This document shows, piece after piece, positions 32,580 to 41,479 of a DNA stretch of 64,000 bases. Within the stretch, counting starts at the first letter, position 1. Every line of letters starts with the position of its first letter. The notes beneath the pieces are model-generated. The model had not been told where the DNA came from. It searched no databases and was given only the letters and a program-made list of their open reading frames with translations. The position numbers and the translations under genes were made by a program. The stretch lies in NCBI RefSeq assembly GCF_900104185.1, contig NZ_FNIZ01000014.1:1-64000 (forward strand). The letters run 5' to 3'. Source of the stretch: Halobacillus aidingensis (GTDB lineage: Bacteria > Bacillota > Bacilli > Bacillales > Halobacillaceae).

Positions 32580-34328
32580 ATGTTTAGTGTATTGTTCAAG
32601 CTGCATTGGTTTTTTAAAATTTATTGGAAGCGTTACACATTGGCGATTATTGCTTTAATCATTGTCAGTATGATTGATTTGATTCCTCCGAAACTTGTGG
32701 GGATGGCGATTGATGAAATACAGTTCAATTCCTTTACGAGAGAGCGTCTATTGGAACTGTTACTCATTTATGGGGTCATCATCATCTCGAGTTATACCAT
32801 TTCCTACTTATGGGATTATACGCTATTCAGTGGTGCGATGATGATGGAGAAAACAATGAGGTCCCGCTTGATGAATCATTTTCTGCGGATGACTCCGACT
32901 TTTTTTGGAAAGAACCGAACAGGGGATCTTATGGCTAGAGCTACGAATGATCTGAAAGCTCTGACGATGACGGCGGGTTTCGGTATCCTGACCCTGGTCG
33001 ATTCGACCGTGTTTATGATGATGATTATTGCCGTTATGGGTTTTACGATAAGCTGGCCGTTGACCTTTGCGGCGTTGATTCCCTTGCCGATCATGGCTCT
33101 TGTCATGAATCGGTACGGGAAAGTAATTCACCAGCGTTTTACAGAAGCACAGGAATCTTTTGGAGAATTGAACAATCAAGTCCTTGAGTCCATTCGAGGA
33201 GTTCGAGTCATTCGAGCTTTTGTGCAAGAAAAGAATGATGAACAGTCATTCAACAAAATGACCAGTGAAGTTTACGATAAAAACATAGAAGTAGCGAAGA
33301 TTGATGCTCTATTTGAACCGACGATCAAAATATTGGTTGGCCTTTCTTATACGATTGGATTAGGATACGGAGCGAACCTCGTGTTCAAAAACCAAATCAC
33401 TTTAGGAGAAATGGTTTCCTTCAATGTTTATTTAGGGATGTTAATTTGGCCGATGTTTGCCGTTGGTGAACTGATTAACGTTTTGCAACGTGGAAATGCG
33501 TCCTTGGATCGTGTACAGTCGACGCTTGATTATGAATCGGACGTGAAAGACCCACAGACACCTGCTTTAATAGAAGAGCCGAAGCAGATTGTGTTCAAAG
33601 GGCTATCCTTTCTTTATCCAGGGGCAGATAAGAAAAGTCTTGATAATATTCATTTAACAGTGAAGCAAGGGGAGACCATCGGGGTTGTTGGGAGAACGGG
33701 GGCAGGGAAAACCACTTTGTTCCGTCAGCTCCTTCGAGAATATCCGGGGGCTTCTGGTTGTCTTGAGGTAAATGGTGTTTCTCTGGAAGACCTTAGTCTT
33801 GATCAGACAAGGGCGTGGATCGGTTACGTCCCACAAGAACAGGTGCTGTTCTCAAAAACAATCAGAGAGAATATTCAATTTGGTAAACCAGGTGCACCCG
33901 ACCAGGAAATTAACCGAGTGTTAGAGCTTGCTCATTTTTCAAATGATATTCAGCATCTCCCTAAAGGGCTGGACACAAAAGTCGGGGAAAGTGGAGTTAC
34001 ACTTTCGGGTGGACAGAAACAAAGGGTTTCCATTGCCCGAGCTTTTATCATGGACCCAGAAATTCTATTGCTGGATGATGCCATGTCAGCCGTAGATGGG
34101 AAAACAGAAGCTGAAATCCTTCAACATTTGAGAAAAGAACGGCAAGGAAAGACGACGTTCATTGCCGCTCACCGACTTTCAGCCGTAACCCATGCAGATC
34201 AAATCCTAGTCCTCGACGATGGAGCAGTTGTCGAAAAGGGGACGCACGATGAATTGGTTCAAAATGGCGGATGGTATCAACAGCAGTATGAGCATCAACA
34301 GTTGGAAAACGGGGAGGTGGGACGATGA
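32580..34328 (+). CDS. bmrC: Heterodimeric multidrug ABC exporter subunit BmrC (YheI)
   Basis: 582 aa from the ATG at 32580, 9 nt after AGAGGG. Six-helix transmembrane domain (about 1-310), then an ATPase domain with Walker A GRTGAGKTT near 372, intact signature LSGGQKQR near 475 and Walker B ILLLDDAMSA, in which the usual catalytic Glu is Asp. That change is expected in the degenerate-site subunit of BmrCD-type exporters. It overlaps bmrD by 4 nt. The pair exports several drugs and dyes. The preceding leader with attenuator hairpins fits antibiotic-inducible expression. Confidence 0.9.
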   Translation: MFSVLFKLHWFFKIYWKRYTLAIIALIIVSMIDLIPPKLVGMAIDEIQFNSFTRERLLELLLIYGVIIISSYTISYLWDYTLFSGAMMMEKTMRSRLMNHFLRMTPTFFGKNRTGDLMARATNDLKALTMTAGFGILTLVDSTVFMMMIIAVMGFTISWPLTFAALIPLPIMALVMNRYGKVIHQRFTEAQESFGELNNQVLESIRGVRVIRAFVQEKNDEQSFNKMTSEVYDKNIEVAKIDALFEPTIKILVGLSYTIGLGYGANLVFKNQITLGEMVSFNVYLGMLIWPMFAVGELINVLQRGNASLDRVQSTLDYESDVKDPQTPALIEEPKQIVFKGLSFLYPGADKKSLDNIHLTVKQGETIGVVGRTGAGKTTLFRQLLREYPGASGCLEVNGVSLEDLSLDQTRAWIGYVPQEQVLFSKTIRENIQFGKPGAPDQEINRVLELAHFSNDIQHLPKGLDTKVGESGVTLSGGQKQRVSIARAFIMDPEILLLDDAMSAVDGKTEAEILQHLRKERQGKTTFIAAHRLSAVTHADQILVLDDGAVVEKGTHDELVQNGGWYQQQYEHQQLENGEVGR

Positions 34329-37216
34329 AGAAATCGACCGAAAAACAGCTGTTTCAGTATGCGTGGTTGTTTCGTAAACGTATATTCATTGGTCTGGTTT
34401 GTTTAATCATCGCCGTTGCTTTAGAACTCACCGGTCCATTCATTGCCAAAAGGCTGATTGATCAGCATATCATTGGAATTGAAACTCAATGGCATCAGGT
34501 CGAAACAAAAGATGAACATACCGTTACGTACAGAGGGGATATGTATAAACGCTCCGATCGAAGTAATGAGTCGGATGAAATCCTTCAAACTCGGACGATT
34601 CTGCAAGTTGATCGAAGCTATTATTTCACGGAGGAACAAGTGCCCATCGCTGGCAGTCGTCAATGGCAGGACGGGGTATTGACCGTTGAAACGTCAAACC
34701 GTACGTATGTTGTAGGTGCTGAAAAAATAGAGCTTCAGGAATTGTACCGTTTTTTTCTTCCTGAAATGAAGTCCATCTATTGGCTCCTCAGTATATACGT
34801 GGGGTTACTGCTCATTTCATCCGTGTTTCAGTTTTCACATACGTTTTTGCTGCAAAAGTCTTCAAATAGAATTATTAGAAAAATGAGAGATGATCTTTTC
34901 ACGCATATACAGACACTGCCGATCCAATTCTTTGTCGACCAACCGGCAGGCAAGGTGGTCGCTCGGGTAACGAATGATACAGAGTCGATCCGTGAGTTGT
35001 ATGTAAAAGTGTTAGCGACATTCGTGACGAGTTTCTTTTATATGGGCGGCATTTATATCGCATTGCTGTTATTAGATTGGAAACTAGCTTTGTTGAGCTT
35101 ATTATTAATCCCGATATTGCTGATTTGGATGAAGTTGTTCAAAGGGTATGCAGGAAGGTATAACCAAGTCGTGCGTTCCACCCTCAGTGACATGAACGGA
35201 AATATAAATGAAGCGATCCAGGGAATGTCAATCATCCAATCCTTTCGGCAGGAAAAACAGACGTCAGCAGATTTTGAAAACTTGAATGAGCGTCACTTTG
35301 TCTACCAGAGGAAATTGATCAGACTAAATGCTCTAACATCATTTAATCTCGTGAATGTACTGAGAAATCTCGCTTTCGTCGCTTTTATTTGGTACTTTGG
35401 AGCAGGTTCCATCGGTCCTGAAGGCATCGTTACTGCTGGCGTGCTTTATGCATTCGTTGATTATCTGAACAGACTCTTCCAGCCGGTGACAGACCTTGTC
35501 AATCAATTGCCGCAGCTCGAAGAAGCCCGTGTAGCTGCAGGGCGTGTTTTTGAAATCCTGAATGAAAATGGAGAGCCTGTCGAAACTACACCGATTGAAC
35601 GGTACAAAGGGGATATTCACTTTGATCAAGTGACGTTTTCCTACGAAAAGGGGAATGATGTGCTTAAAGATCTTTCATTCAAAGTGAGTTCTGGAGAGAC
35701 AGCTGCCTTCGTTGGTCATACAGGTTCAGGAAAGAGCTCCATAATGAATCTGTTATTCCGTTTCTATGATCCACAGCAGGGAACAATCCGGATCAATGGA
35801 AAGGCGACGAACGAGTGGTCGAGACAGCAAGTTCGTAGCCACATGGGAATTGTTCTTCAAGATCCTTTTATCTTTAGTGGAACAATTATGTCGAATGTAA
35901 CCATGAAGGATGAGCGTATTTCCCGGGAAATGGCCATACAAGCGTTGAAAGCTGTCGGTGCTGATCACTTTGTGGAAAAATTACCCGGAAGATATGATGA
36001 ACCTGTTAATGAAAAAGGGGATACTTTGTCGATGGGAGAAAGGCAGCTGATATCTTTTGCTCGCGCGTTAGCCTTTGATCCTGCCATTTTGATTTTGGAT
36101 GAAGCGACAGCAAACATTGATACGGAAACAGAACAACTGATACAAAAAGCGCTGGAGGTATTGAAGGAAGGAAGAACAACTCTGGTGATTGCTCATCGTT
36201 TGTCTACCATTCAACAAGCGGACCAAATTTTTGTATTGAATCATGGTACAATAATGGAACAAGGGACCCACCAGCAATTGATTCATAGCAAGGGTGAGTA
36301 CTATCGTATGTACCAGATGCAGCAAGGCGCTGGGTATCGAAGCGGTATAGGTCTCAAAACTGCTTACATGGAGGCAGGTTACATGCATGAGCAAGAATAC
36401 GAGAAGAAAGACATCATCGATGATGACCTGTATGAAGAAATAGATGACGACGAATTGTATGAACTCGTTCAGGAAGAGAAAAGAAAAGCTTATGAACGGG
36501 AAAGGATGGAGAAAGAACAGCAAAAGGAAAAACGTCCTTTTCCTAAATGGATATTTTGGTTGATCGCTTTCATGATGGTATTGAATATTGTCGCCGTTCT
36601 TCCGAATACTTTTTCTATTCCAGCGATTGACTTCCTTATGACTTCAGCAAAACTTTCGACAGATGAAAAGGTACAGACCTATAAGGAATCCGTTGTAGTG
36701 GTGGAGGCGGGAGAAAGTAAAGGAACGGGATTTGCTTTTACTGAAGACGGCTATATCCTTACGAACCATCATGTCATAGAAGATGAAAAAAGAATTTCTG
36801 TTGGCTTTCCAGATGATGGGCTTTTCGGTGCGGAAGTAGTAGAATCTTATCCTGAAGTCGACCTCGCTGTTCTTGATGTCGAAGGAGAAAATCTCCCTCA
36901 TTTAGAACTTGCTGATGAAACGGTTTTTGATGCACGTGAACATGTGTACTTTATTGGGAATCCGCTAAAGTTTACAGGGATTGCTAATGAGGGGAATGTG
37001 ATTGGCTATAAACAGTTGGCTGATTGGGATCGACAAGTTCTCATGCTTGATGCTCCGATCTACCGAGGAAACTCAGGGAGCCCGGTCATCAATGATCAAG
37101 GAAAAGTGATCGGAGTGGTTTTCGCCACACTCCATGATGATGAAGAGGGGCGGGTCGGCCTCGCGGTACCTATTGATTATTATTATGAACAGACGGAAAA
37201 AGGAAACCTTCCTTAG
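34325..37216 (+). CDS. bmrD: BmrD (YheH) multidrug ABC exporter subunit fused to a trypsin-like serine protease
   Basis: 963 aa. Residues 1-680 are BmrD: first helix, an extracellular insertion (about 45-140) known in BmrD, five more helices, Walker A GHTGSGKSS, degenerate signature LSMGERQL and canonical Walker B ILILDEATANID. Residues 687-963 are a second protein in the same frame: an acidic, helical cytoplasmic segment (EQEYEKKDIIDDDLYEEIDDDELYELV), one membrane helix (742-762), then an HtrA/trypsin-like domain with His816 (TNHHV), Asp846 (DLAVL) and Ser917 (GNSGSP). There is no PDZ domain. GGAGG at 36370 precedes an in-frame ATG at 36383, the apparent start of the formerly separate protease. 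A natural fusion or a lost stop codon are both possible. Confidence 0.87.
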   Translation: MKKSTEKQLFQYAWLFRKRIFIGLVCLIIAVALELTGPFIAKRLIDQHIIGIETQWHQVETKDEHTVTYRGDMYKRSDRSNESDEILQTRTILQVDRSYYFTEEQVPIAGSRQWQDGVLTVETSNRTYVVGAEKIELQELYRFFLPEMKSIYWLLSIYVGLLLISSVFQFSHTFLLQKSSNRIIRKMRDDLFTHIQTLPIQFFVDQPAGKVVARVTNDTESIRELYVKVLATFVTSFFYMGGIYIALLLLDWKLALLSLLLIPILLIWMKLFKGYAGRYNQVVRSTLSDMNGNINEAIQGMSIIQSFRQEKQTSADFENLNERHFVYQRKLIRLNALTSFNLVNVLRNLAFVAFIWYFGAGSIGPEGIVTAGVLYAFVDYLNRLFQPVTDLVNQLPQLEEARVAAGRVFEILNENGEPVETTPIERYKGDIHFDQVTFSYEKGNDVLKDLSFKVSSGETAAFVGHTGSGKSSIMNLLFRFYDPQQGTIRINGKATNEWSRQQVRSHMGIVLQDPFIFSGTIMSNVTMKDERISREMAIQALKAVGADHFVEKLPGRYDEPVNEKGDTLSMGERQLISFARALAFDPAILILDEATANIDTETEQLIQKALEVLKEGRTTLVIAHRLSTIQQADQIFVLNHGTIMEQGTHQQLIHSKGEYYRMYQMQQGAGYRSGIGLKTAYMEAGYMHEQEYEKKDIIDDDLYEEIDDDELYELVQEEKRKAYERERMEKEQQKEKRPFPKWIFWLIAFMMVLNIVAVLPNTFSIPAIDFLMTSAKLSTDEKVQTYKESVVVVEAGESKGTGFAFTEDGYILTNHHVIEDEKRISVGFPDDGLFGAEVVESYPEVDLAVLDVEGENLPHLELADETVFDAREHVYFIGNPLKFTGIANEGNVIGYKQLADWDRQVLMLDAPIYRGNSGSPVINDQGKVIGVVFATLHDDEEGRVGLAVPIDYYYEQTEKGNLP
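36370..36385 (+). promoter_or_regulatory. Internal ribosome site and ATG inside the bmrD-protease fusion
   Basis: GGAGG at 36370-36374 and ATG at 36383-36385 (codon 687) with an 8-nt gap. Starting here gives a 277-aa membrane-anchored protease. It could give separate protease production from the same mRNA. Confidence 0.6.
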
Positions 37217-37227
37217 GTTTCCTTTTT
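37197..37227 (+). terminator. Terminator of the bmrCD operon
   Basis: AAAAAGGAAACCT and AGGTTTCCTTTTT form a perfect 13-bp stem; the TAG stop is at the loop edge. Confidence 0.92.
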
Positions 37228-37521
37228 GTTTTTACTTTTTATTACTTAGAAGCTCCAAACTACTTTAATGAGTATATATACCTATTAAATGGGCTTTTTC
37301 GTCTCTTTTCTATCTTTGTACACCATGGAAGAGTCTTAGGACTTATTTTTTGAAATGGTTATTTAATAAAATGTAACCCCTATGAAGTAGACCGTTCAGG
37401 TGTTGTTCAGTAAAATGGTCATGGTCAAGGACAATACCTTTTTACCTGACCCCATAAAGACAAACTTCAGAAATTTTGGTTGATACGATTTTGTAACACA
37501 ATTGAAATAATCTTAAAAAAG

Positions 37522-37550
37522 ACACCCAAAAAATAAAAGCCATAATCGAA
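37522..37550 (+). promoter_or_regulatory. Candidate sigma-I autoregulatory promoter
   Basis: ACACCCAAAA begins at 37522 and CGAA lies at 37547-37550, 25-30 nt before the SD of sigI. Sigma-I promoters in Bacillus and Clostridium have a C-rich -35 (ACCCCC-like) and a CGAA -10. Other C-rich stretches (AACCCC at 37375, GACCCC at 37449) occur in the 350-nt gap without a well-spaced CGAA. The rest of the gap is AT rich, with nothing I can name. Confidence 0.38.
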
Positions 37551-37578
37551 AACATTAATAGGCTGGAGGTGATAAAGG

Positions 37579-38316
37579 TTGATCAAACGTCTTTTTCAAA
37601 AAGCAGATCCCTCCCTGGATGAACAAGTAGCTTCAGCCAAACAGGGAGATGATGATGCACGTAATGAAATGCTGAAACAGTATCAACCTTTCATCGCCAA
37701 AAGTGTTTCTGAAGTTTGTAAAAGATATATAGACCCTAAAAAAGATGATGAATTCAGTATCGGTTTGCTTGCATTCAATGAAGCCATCCAATCTTATTCT
37801 TGTGATAAGGGAAGTTCATTTCTTTCTTTTGCGAGACTTGTAATCAAGCGGAAAGTGATTGATTATATTCGTAATGAACAAAGACGTGTGCCAGTCACTT
37901 CGCTCGATGAGGATTTTCATGATGAAGAACAAATGGAAAATCCTTTAGAAATTTCAGCGGCTAAGGAAAAGTTCCAATTGGAAACAGAAGCTTGGCATCG
38001 TAAAGAGGAAATTATGGAATTTCAGTCTCAATTGCAAAAGTATAAGCTATCCTTTGATGAGCTGATTGATGCCTCTCCTAAACATAGAGATGCCAGAGAA
38101 TCCGCTGTTCAGGTGGCGAGGCTCGTTTATGAAGATGAATTTTTGTGTTCGCAAGTCATAGACAAAGGACGATTACCGATCAAAGATCTGGTCGATCGTG
38201 TCGATGTTAGTAAAAAAACATTAGAACGAAACCGTAAATTCATCATCGCATTAGTTCTCATCCTGAACGGGGATTACGTATATCTTAAGGATTATCTGAA
38301 AGGGGTGGGTATGTGA
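37579..38316 (+). CDS. sigI: RNA polymerase sigma-I factor
   Basis: 245 aa with a TTG start 5 nt after GGAGGTGAT. Region 2 is clear (DDEFSIGLLAFNEAIQSY, then SFARLVIKRKVIDYIRNEQRRVP), and the SigI-specific C-terminal domain contains LSFDELIDASPKHRDAR and KKTLERNRKFIIALVLILNGDYVYLKDYLKGV. In B. subtilis sigma-I answers heat and cell-envelope stress and is held by the membrane anti-sigma factor RsgI, encoded next with a 3-nt overlap (ATGTGA). Confidence 0.93.
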   Translation: MIKRLFQKADPSLDEQVASAKQGDDDARNEMLKQYQPFIAKSVSEVCKRYIDPKKDDEFSIGLLAFNEAIQSYSCDKGSSFLSFARLVIKRKVIDYIRNEQRRVPVTSLDEDFHDEEQMENPLEISAAKEKFQLETEAWHRKEEIMEFQSQLQKYKLSFDELIDASPKHRDARESAVQVARLVYEDEFLCSQVIDKGRLPIKDLVDRVDVSKKTLERNRKFIIALVLILNGDYVYLKDYLKGVGM

Positions 38317-39542
38317 AAAAAGGTATTGTCATGGAACAGCAGAATGAATATATGATTGTCATGACTAGTGATGGCAAATTTCATAGAGCTGAGAAGGTTG
38401 ACCATGCAGATATTGGGATGGAAGTGCAATTCAAAACAGCTAATGAGCGTAAAGTCCTGCATCGATGGACGCAGGTTTTGCGTAATCATCATACGCGAGC
38501 AGCTGTTGTAGCCATTATGTTTCTACTGATGGTTTTTCCTGTTTTTTCGTGGTATGGAAGCAACCAAGCGTTTGCTTATATGAATATTGATATTAATCCT
38601 AGTGTTGAACTTGAATTGAATGATCAAATGCAAGTCATAGATATGATTCCTCAAAATGATGAGGCTGAAGAAATCGTTTCCGCTCTGAAGGATTGGAAAA
38701 AGAAAGATGCATCGGAAGTTACCTTTGAGTTGCTTGAATTGAGTCAAGCAAGGGGGTATGTGAATGATGCGAACCAAGTCCTGATTGGTATCAGTTATTT
38801 AAAAGAAGAAGTGAATCAAAATTACACGGAAGAGATTGAAACGTATCTTATGGAAAAAGCCACAAATATAAGCATTGCTACCTTCTTAGTGCCGAAGGAT
38901 CTAAGAAGAAAAGCCATAGACCAAAAGGCATCTGTCAATGAAATGGTTGCAGACCGAATAAAGAATGAAGAAATGGACCAATCAGAAGAATCAGAACTCC
39001 CTGTTCATGTTGAAGATGATGATCGAGAAATTATTCAATCCTTTTATAAAGATGATTCATCTGAAGAAAAACAAGAGGAAGTACGTGATTCTGATGTGAA
39101 ATCAGTGGTCCCACCTGCTGTTGATGTGAAGCCTGAAAAACAGGGTGCAACAAATAAGAAACCCGAACAAGCAGGCCAAAAAGGAAAAGCGCAAGCTCCT
39201 GGTCAGCAGAAAAAAAAGCCTGACCAAGGGGAAAAACACATAGAAAAGAAAGACAACGAGAAAAAGCACATAGAAAAGAAAGAGAACAAGAAAAAACATA
39301 AAGAAAATGAAAACGAACGAAAAGAAGATCAGAAAGCGAGCGATAAACCAAAGGGAAAGCCTAAAACTTCTCCTAAACCAAAAGAGAAAGAGAAAGAGAA
39401 AGAAAAAGAAAAGCAGATAGATAAGAATTCAGGTTCGAAACATAATCATAAGCAGGATGACCGAAATAGAGGGAAAGGCTCGAACGAAAAAGAGAAACCT
39501 CCTCGCGGTAACGGGAATTCTTCGAATGGAAAGCACTCCTAG
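38313..39542 (+). CDS. rsgI: Anti-sigma-I factor RsgI with a long Lys/Glu-rich extracellular tail
   Basis: 409 aa with a GTG start overlapping the sigI stop. An N-terminal cytoplasmic RsgI domain (about 1-55) binds sigma-I. One membrane helix (about 64-84) is followed by the conserved extracytoplasmic segment FAYMNIDINPSVELELN, the site where RsgI proteins are processed. Residues 225-409 form a low-complexity tail rich in Lys, Glu, Asn and Gly with KEKEKEKEK and EKKHIEKKE repeats. In clostridial RsgI the exterior ends in a polysaccharide-sensing domain; here there is none, only this charged tail, which may touch the wall. Confidence 0.9.
   Translation: MKKGIVMEQQNEYMIVMTSDGKFHRAEKVDHADIGMEVQFKTANERKVLHRWTQVLRNHHTRAAVVAIMFLLMVFPVFSWYGSNQAFAYMNIDINPSVELELNDQMQVIDMIPQNDEAEEIVSALKDWKKKDASEVTFELLELSQARGYVNDANQVLIGISYLKEEVNQNYTEEIETYLMEKATNISIATFLVPKDLRRKAIDQKASVNEMVADRIKNEEMDQSEESELPVHVEDDDREIIQSFYKDDSSEEKQEEVRDSDVKSVVPPAVDVKPEKQGATNKKPEQAGQKGKAQAPGQQKKKPDQGEKHIEKKDNEKKHIEKKENKKKHKENENERKEDQKASDKPKGKPKTSPKPKEKEKEKEKEKQIDKNSGSKHNHKQDDRNRGKGSNEKEKPPRGNGNSSNGKHS
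39383..39412 (+). repeat. GAGAAA microsatellite in the rsgI tail
   Basis: About five imperfect GAGAAA/GAAAAA hexamers encode KEKEKEKEK. Hexamer changes keep the frame, so tail length can vary without loss of the gene. Confidence 0.75.
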
Positions 39543-39562
39543 ACAGTTAGGAGTGCTTTTTT
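39530..39562 (+). terminator. Terminator of sigI-rsgI
   Basis: AAAGCACTCCT and AGGAGTGCTTT form a perfect 11-bp stem followed by TTT; the stem overlaps the rsgI stop codon. Confidence 0.92.
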
Positions 39563-39613
39563 GTTGATGAAGCAGTGAGTATAAGGGTATCGTGTAGAAA
39601 AGGAGGAGTAATA

Positions 39614-40015
39614 ATGAGTAAACCTTATATAGGCGTTAAGAATGGGAGATTGTCGGACTGTCCGAAGTCTCCGAACTGTGTGAGTACTCAAACGGATCAA
39701 GAAGAAAAGAAGATGACAGCGCTTGCTTTTTCTAAAGATTTGGAGACAACAAAGTCTGTAATCAAAAAAGTCTTGAGTGAGATGGAGAGGACGGCAGTTG
39801 AAACGGAAACCGAAAATTATATACATGCCGTGGTCGAATCCAAGTGGATGAAATTCAAGGACGATGTTGAGTTCTATTTCGATCAGGAGGAAGAGGTCAT
39901 ACATTTCAGATCTGCTTCAAGAGTGGGGCATTCCGACTTTGGAGTCAATAAGAAACGAATGAAGGCCATCTCTGAACATTATGAGTCCATGAGGAGAGAA
40001 TCCCATGACGTTTGA
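39614..40015 (+). CDS. DUF1499 family protein
   Basis: 133 aa from the ATG at 39614 after AGGAGG; the longer frame to 39575 runs through the ribosome site. Family features: DCPKSPNCVSTQT near residue 14, KWMKFKDDVEFYFD near 80, and the C-terminal VIHFRSASRVGHSDFGVNKKR. DUF1499 proteins are small and of unknown function. It overlaps the following oxidoreductase by 11 nt, so the two are translationally coupled and probably act together. Confidence 0.85.
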   Translation: MSKPYIGVKNGRLSDCPKSPNCVSTQTDQEEKKMTALAFSKDLETTKSVIKKVLSEMERTAVETETENYIHAVVESKWMKFKDDVEFYFDQEEEVIHFRSASRVGHSDFGVNKKRMKAISEHYESMRRESHDV

Positions 40016-41426
40016 TTATCAAATCGCCGTCATAGGTGGCGGTTCAGGCGGCTTAACGGTCGCAGCAGGCGCGGCAAGCTTTGGGGCGAAAGTAGCTCTT
40101 ATTGAACGAAAAACCGAACTTGGTGGGGATTGCCTTCATTATGGATGCATGCCTTCAAAGGCATTGATTCAAGCGGCTAAAGAGGTGAAAGAGTCCGCTA
40201 AATACGCTGAATGGACGGAAGATGAATATAAAAAATTGTTCAAATCAGCGATGGAACGGGTCGCAGATGCTTTACAAGATGTCCAAGAACATGATTCAAA
40301 GGATCGCTTTATCAACCTTGGTATTGATATTTATGAAGCAGAAGGAACCTTTTTAGATGAACACACATTGCAAGTAGGGGAAAAGACGATTACTGCCAAA
40401 CGTTTTGTCATAGCTACTGGATCTTCCCCAGCTATACCTCCGATCGATGGTTTGGAGGAAGGGGATTACTTAACAAATGAAACCATCTTTTCACTGAATC
40501 AGAAACCTTCTTCTATGGTGGTTATTGGCGGAGGAGTTATCGGAGTGGAACTGGCTCAGGCGATGAGTCGTTTAGGTGTGGATGTAACAATGATCGAGGG
40601 TAGTGAACAAATTCTATCTAAAGAGGATAAGGAGATAGCAAGCTTGTCTCAACGCTTGTTATCTGAAGAACTGAATATTTTAACGAATGCAAAGGCTGAA
40701 CGCGTGGAGAAAAACGGGGATCAGGTTCACATCCACTATAAGAAAGATGGTGCTCAAAACAGCATCACTGCAGATACCATCCTTGTAGCGGCTGGAAGAA
40801 AAGCGAACATCGGAAGTCTTGGACTGGACAAGGCAGGTATTGTAACTGAAAAAGGCTCGATTCAAGTGGATGCAACTTTAAGAACCAATAAGAAACATAT
40901 TTATGCTGTAGGTGATTGTAATGGATCGATGCCTTTCACTCATGTCGCAGGAATGGAAGGTAAAATCGCCGTATCTAATGCCGTTTTGGGCCTTTCTAGA
41001 AAAGCTTCTTATGAAAAGATTCCATGGGTTGTCTACTCGAACCCTGAAATTTATCATCTCGGTTTGACTGAAGAAGAAGCACAAGAGAAGTATGGGGAAG
41101 ACTTGTTGACCTTCAAAACAAAATTAGCTGACAACGATCGTTTTATGGCGGAACGGAAAAAAGAGGGACTTGTAAAAGTTTTGACAACGGACCGAGGAAA
41201 AATCGTCGGAGCTCATGCTATTGGTGAAGGGGCTGGAGAATGGATGCAGGAAGTTGGGACTGTGCAGGCGCTCAATAAGAAGTTTCAAAGCATCTCGAAT
41301 GTCGTACATCCTTACCCTGCTAAAAACAATGTCGTCTCTCAAACCGCAGACCTTTATTGGAGAGAGAAACTGTTCGGAAGTAAATGGAATGATCTTATTC
41401 GTTGGTATGTGAAAAAATGGAGATAA
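40005..41426 (+). CDS. FAD-dependent pyridine nucleotide-disulphide oxidoreductase (mercuric reductase-like)
   Basis: 473 aa. FAD-binding GGGSGGL near residue 11, the active redox pair Cys43/Cys48 in GGDCLHYGCMPSK, NAD(P)-binding VIGGGVIGVELAQAM near 173, and the second FAD motif HIYAVGDCNG. The C-terminal dimerisation domain has HPYPAKNNVVSQ where lipoamide dehydrogenase and mercuric reductase have HPTxxE, so the His-Glu pair of those enzymes is altered. No heavy-metal-binding Cys pair lies at the C-terminus. It is a class I flavin disulphide reductase with unknown substrate, in an operon with DUF1499. Confidence 0.87.
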   Translation: MTFDYQIAVIGGGSGGLTVAAGAASFGAKVALIERKTELGGDCLHYGCMPSKALIQAAKEVKESAKYAEWTEDEYKKLFKSAMERVADALQDVQEHDSKDRFINLGIDIYEAEGTFLDEHTLQVGEKTITAKRFVIATGSSPAIPPIDGLEEGDYLTNETIFSLNQKPSSMVVIGGGVIGVELAQAMSRLGVDVTMIEGSEQILSKEDKEIASLSQRLLSEELNILTNAKAERVEKNGDQVHIHYKKDGAQNSITADTILVAAGRKANIGSLGLDKAGIVTEKGSIQVDATLRTNKKHIYAVGDCNGSMPFTHVAGMEGKIAVSNAVLGLSRKASYEKIPWVVYSNPEIYHLGLTEEEAQEKYGEDLLTFKTKLADNDRFMAERKKEGLVKVLTTDRGKIVGAHAIGEGAGEWMQEVGTVQALNKKFQSISNVVHPYPAKNNVVSQTADLYWREKLFGSKWNDLIRWYVKKWR

Positions 41427-41437
41427 ACAAGGGATTG

Positions 41438-41473
41438 AAAATGCGTAGAGAAACAATCTCTACGCATTTTTTA
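41438..41473. terminator. Bidirectional terminator between the oxidoreductase and tetR genes
   Basis: AAATGCGTAGAGA and TCTCTACGCATTT form a 13-bp stem with T on one side and A on the other. The flanking genes converge. Confidence 0.9.
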
Positions 41474-41479
41474 TATCAG

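Noticed and set aside
39031-39351. Minus-strand ORFs inside the rsgI tail
   Set aside because: They arise from the Lys/Glu-rich codon bias of the tail read backwards (Phe/Leu-rich) and have no start signals.
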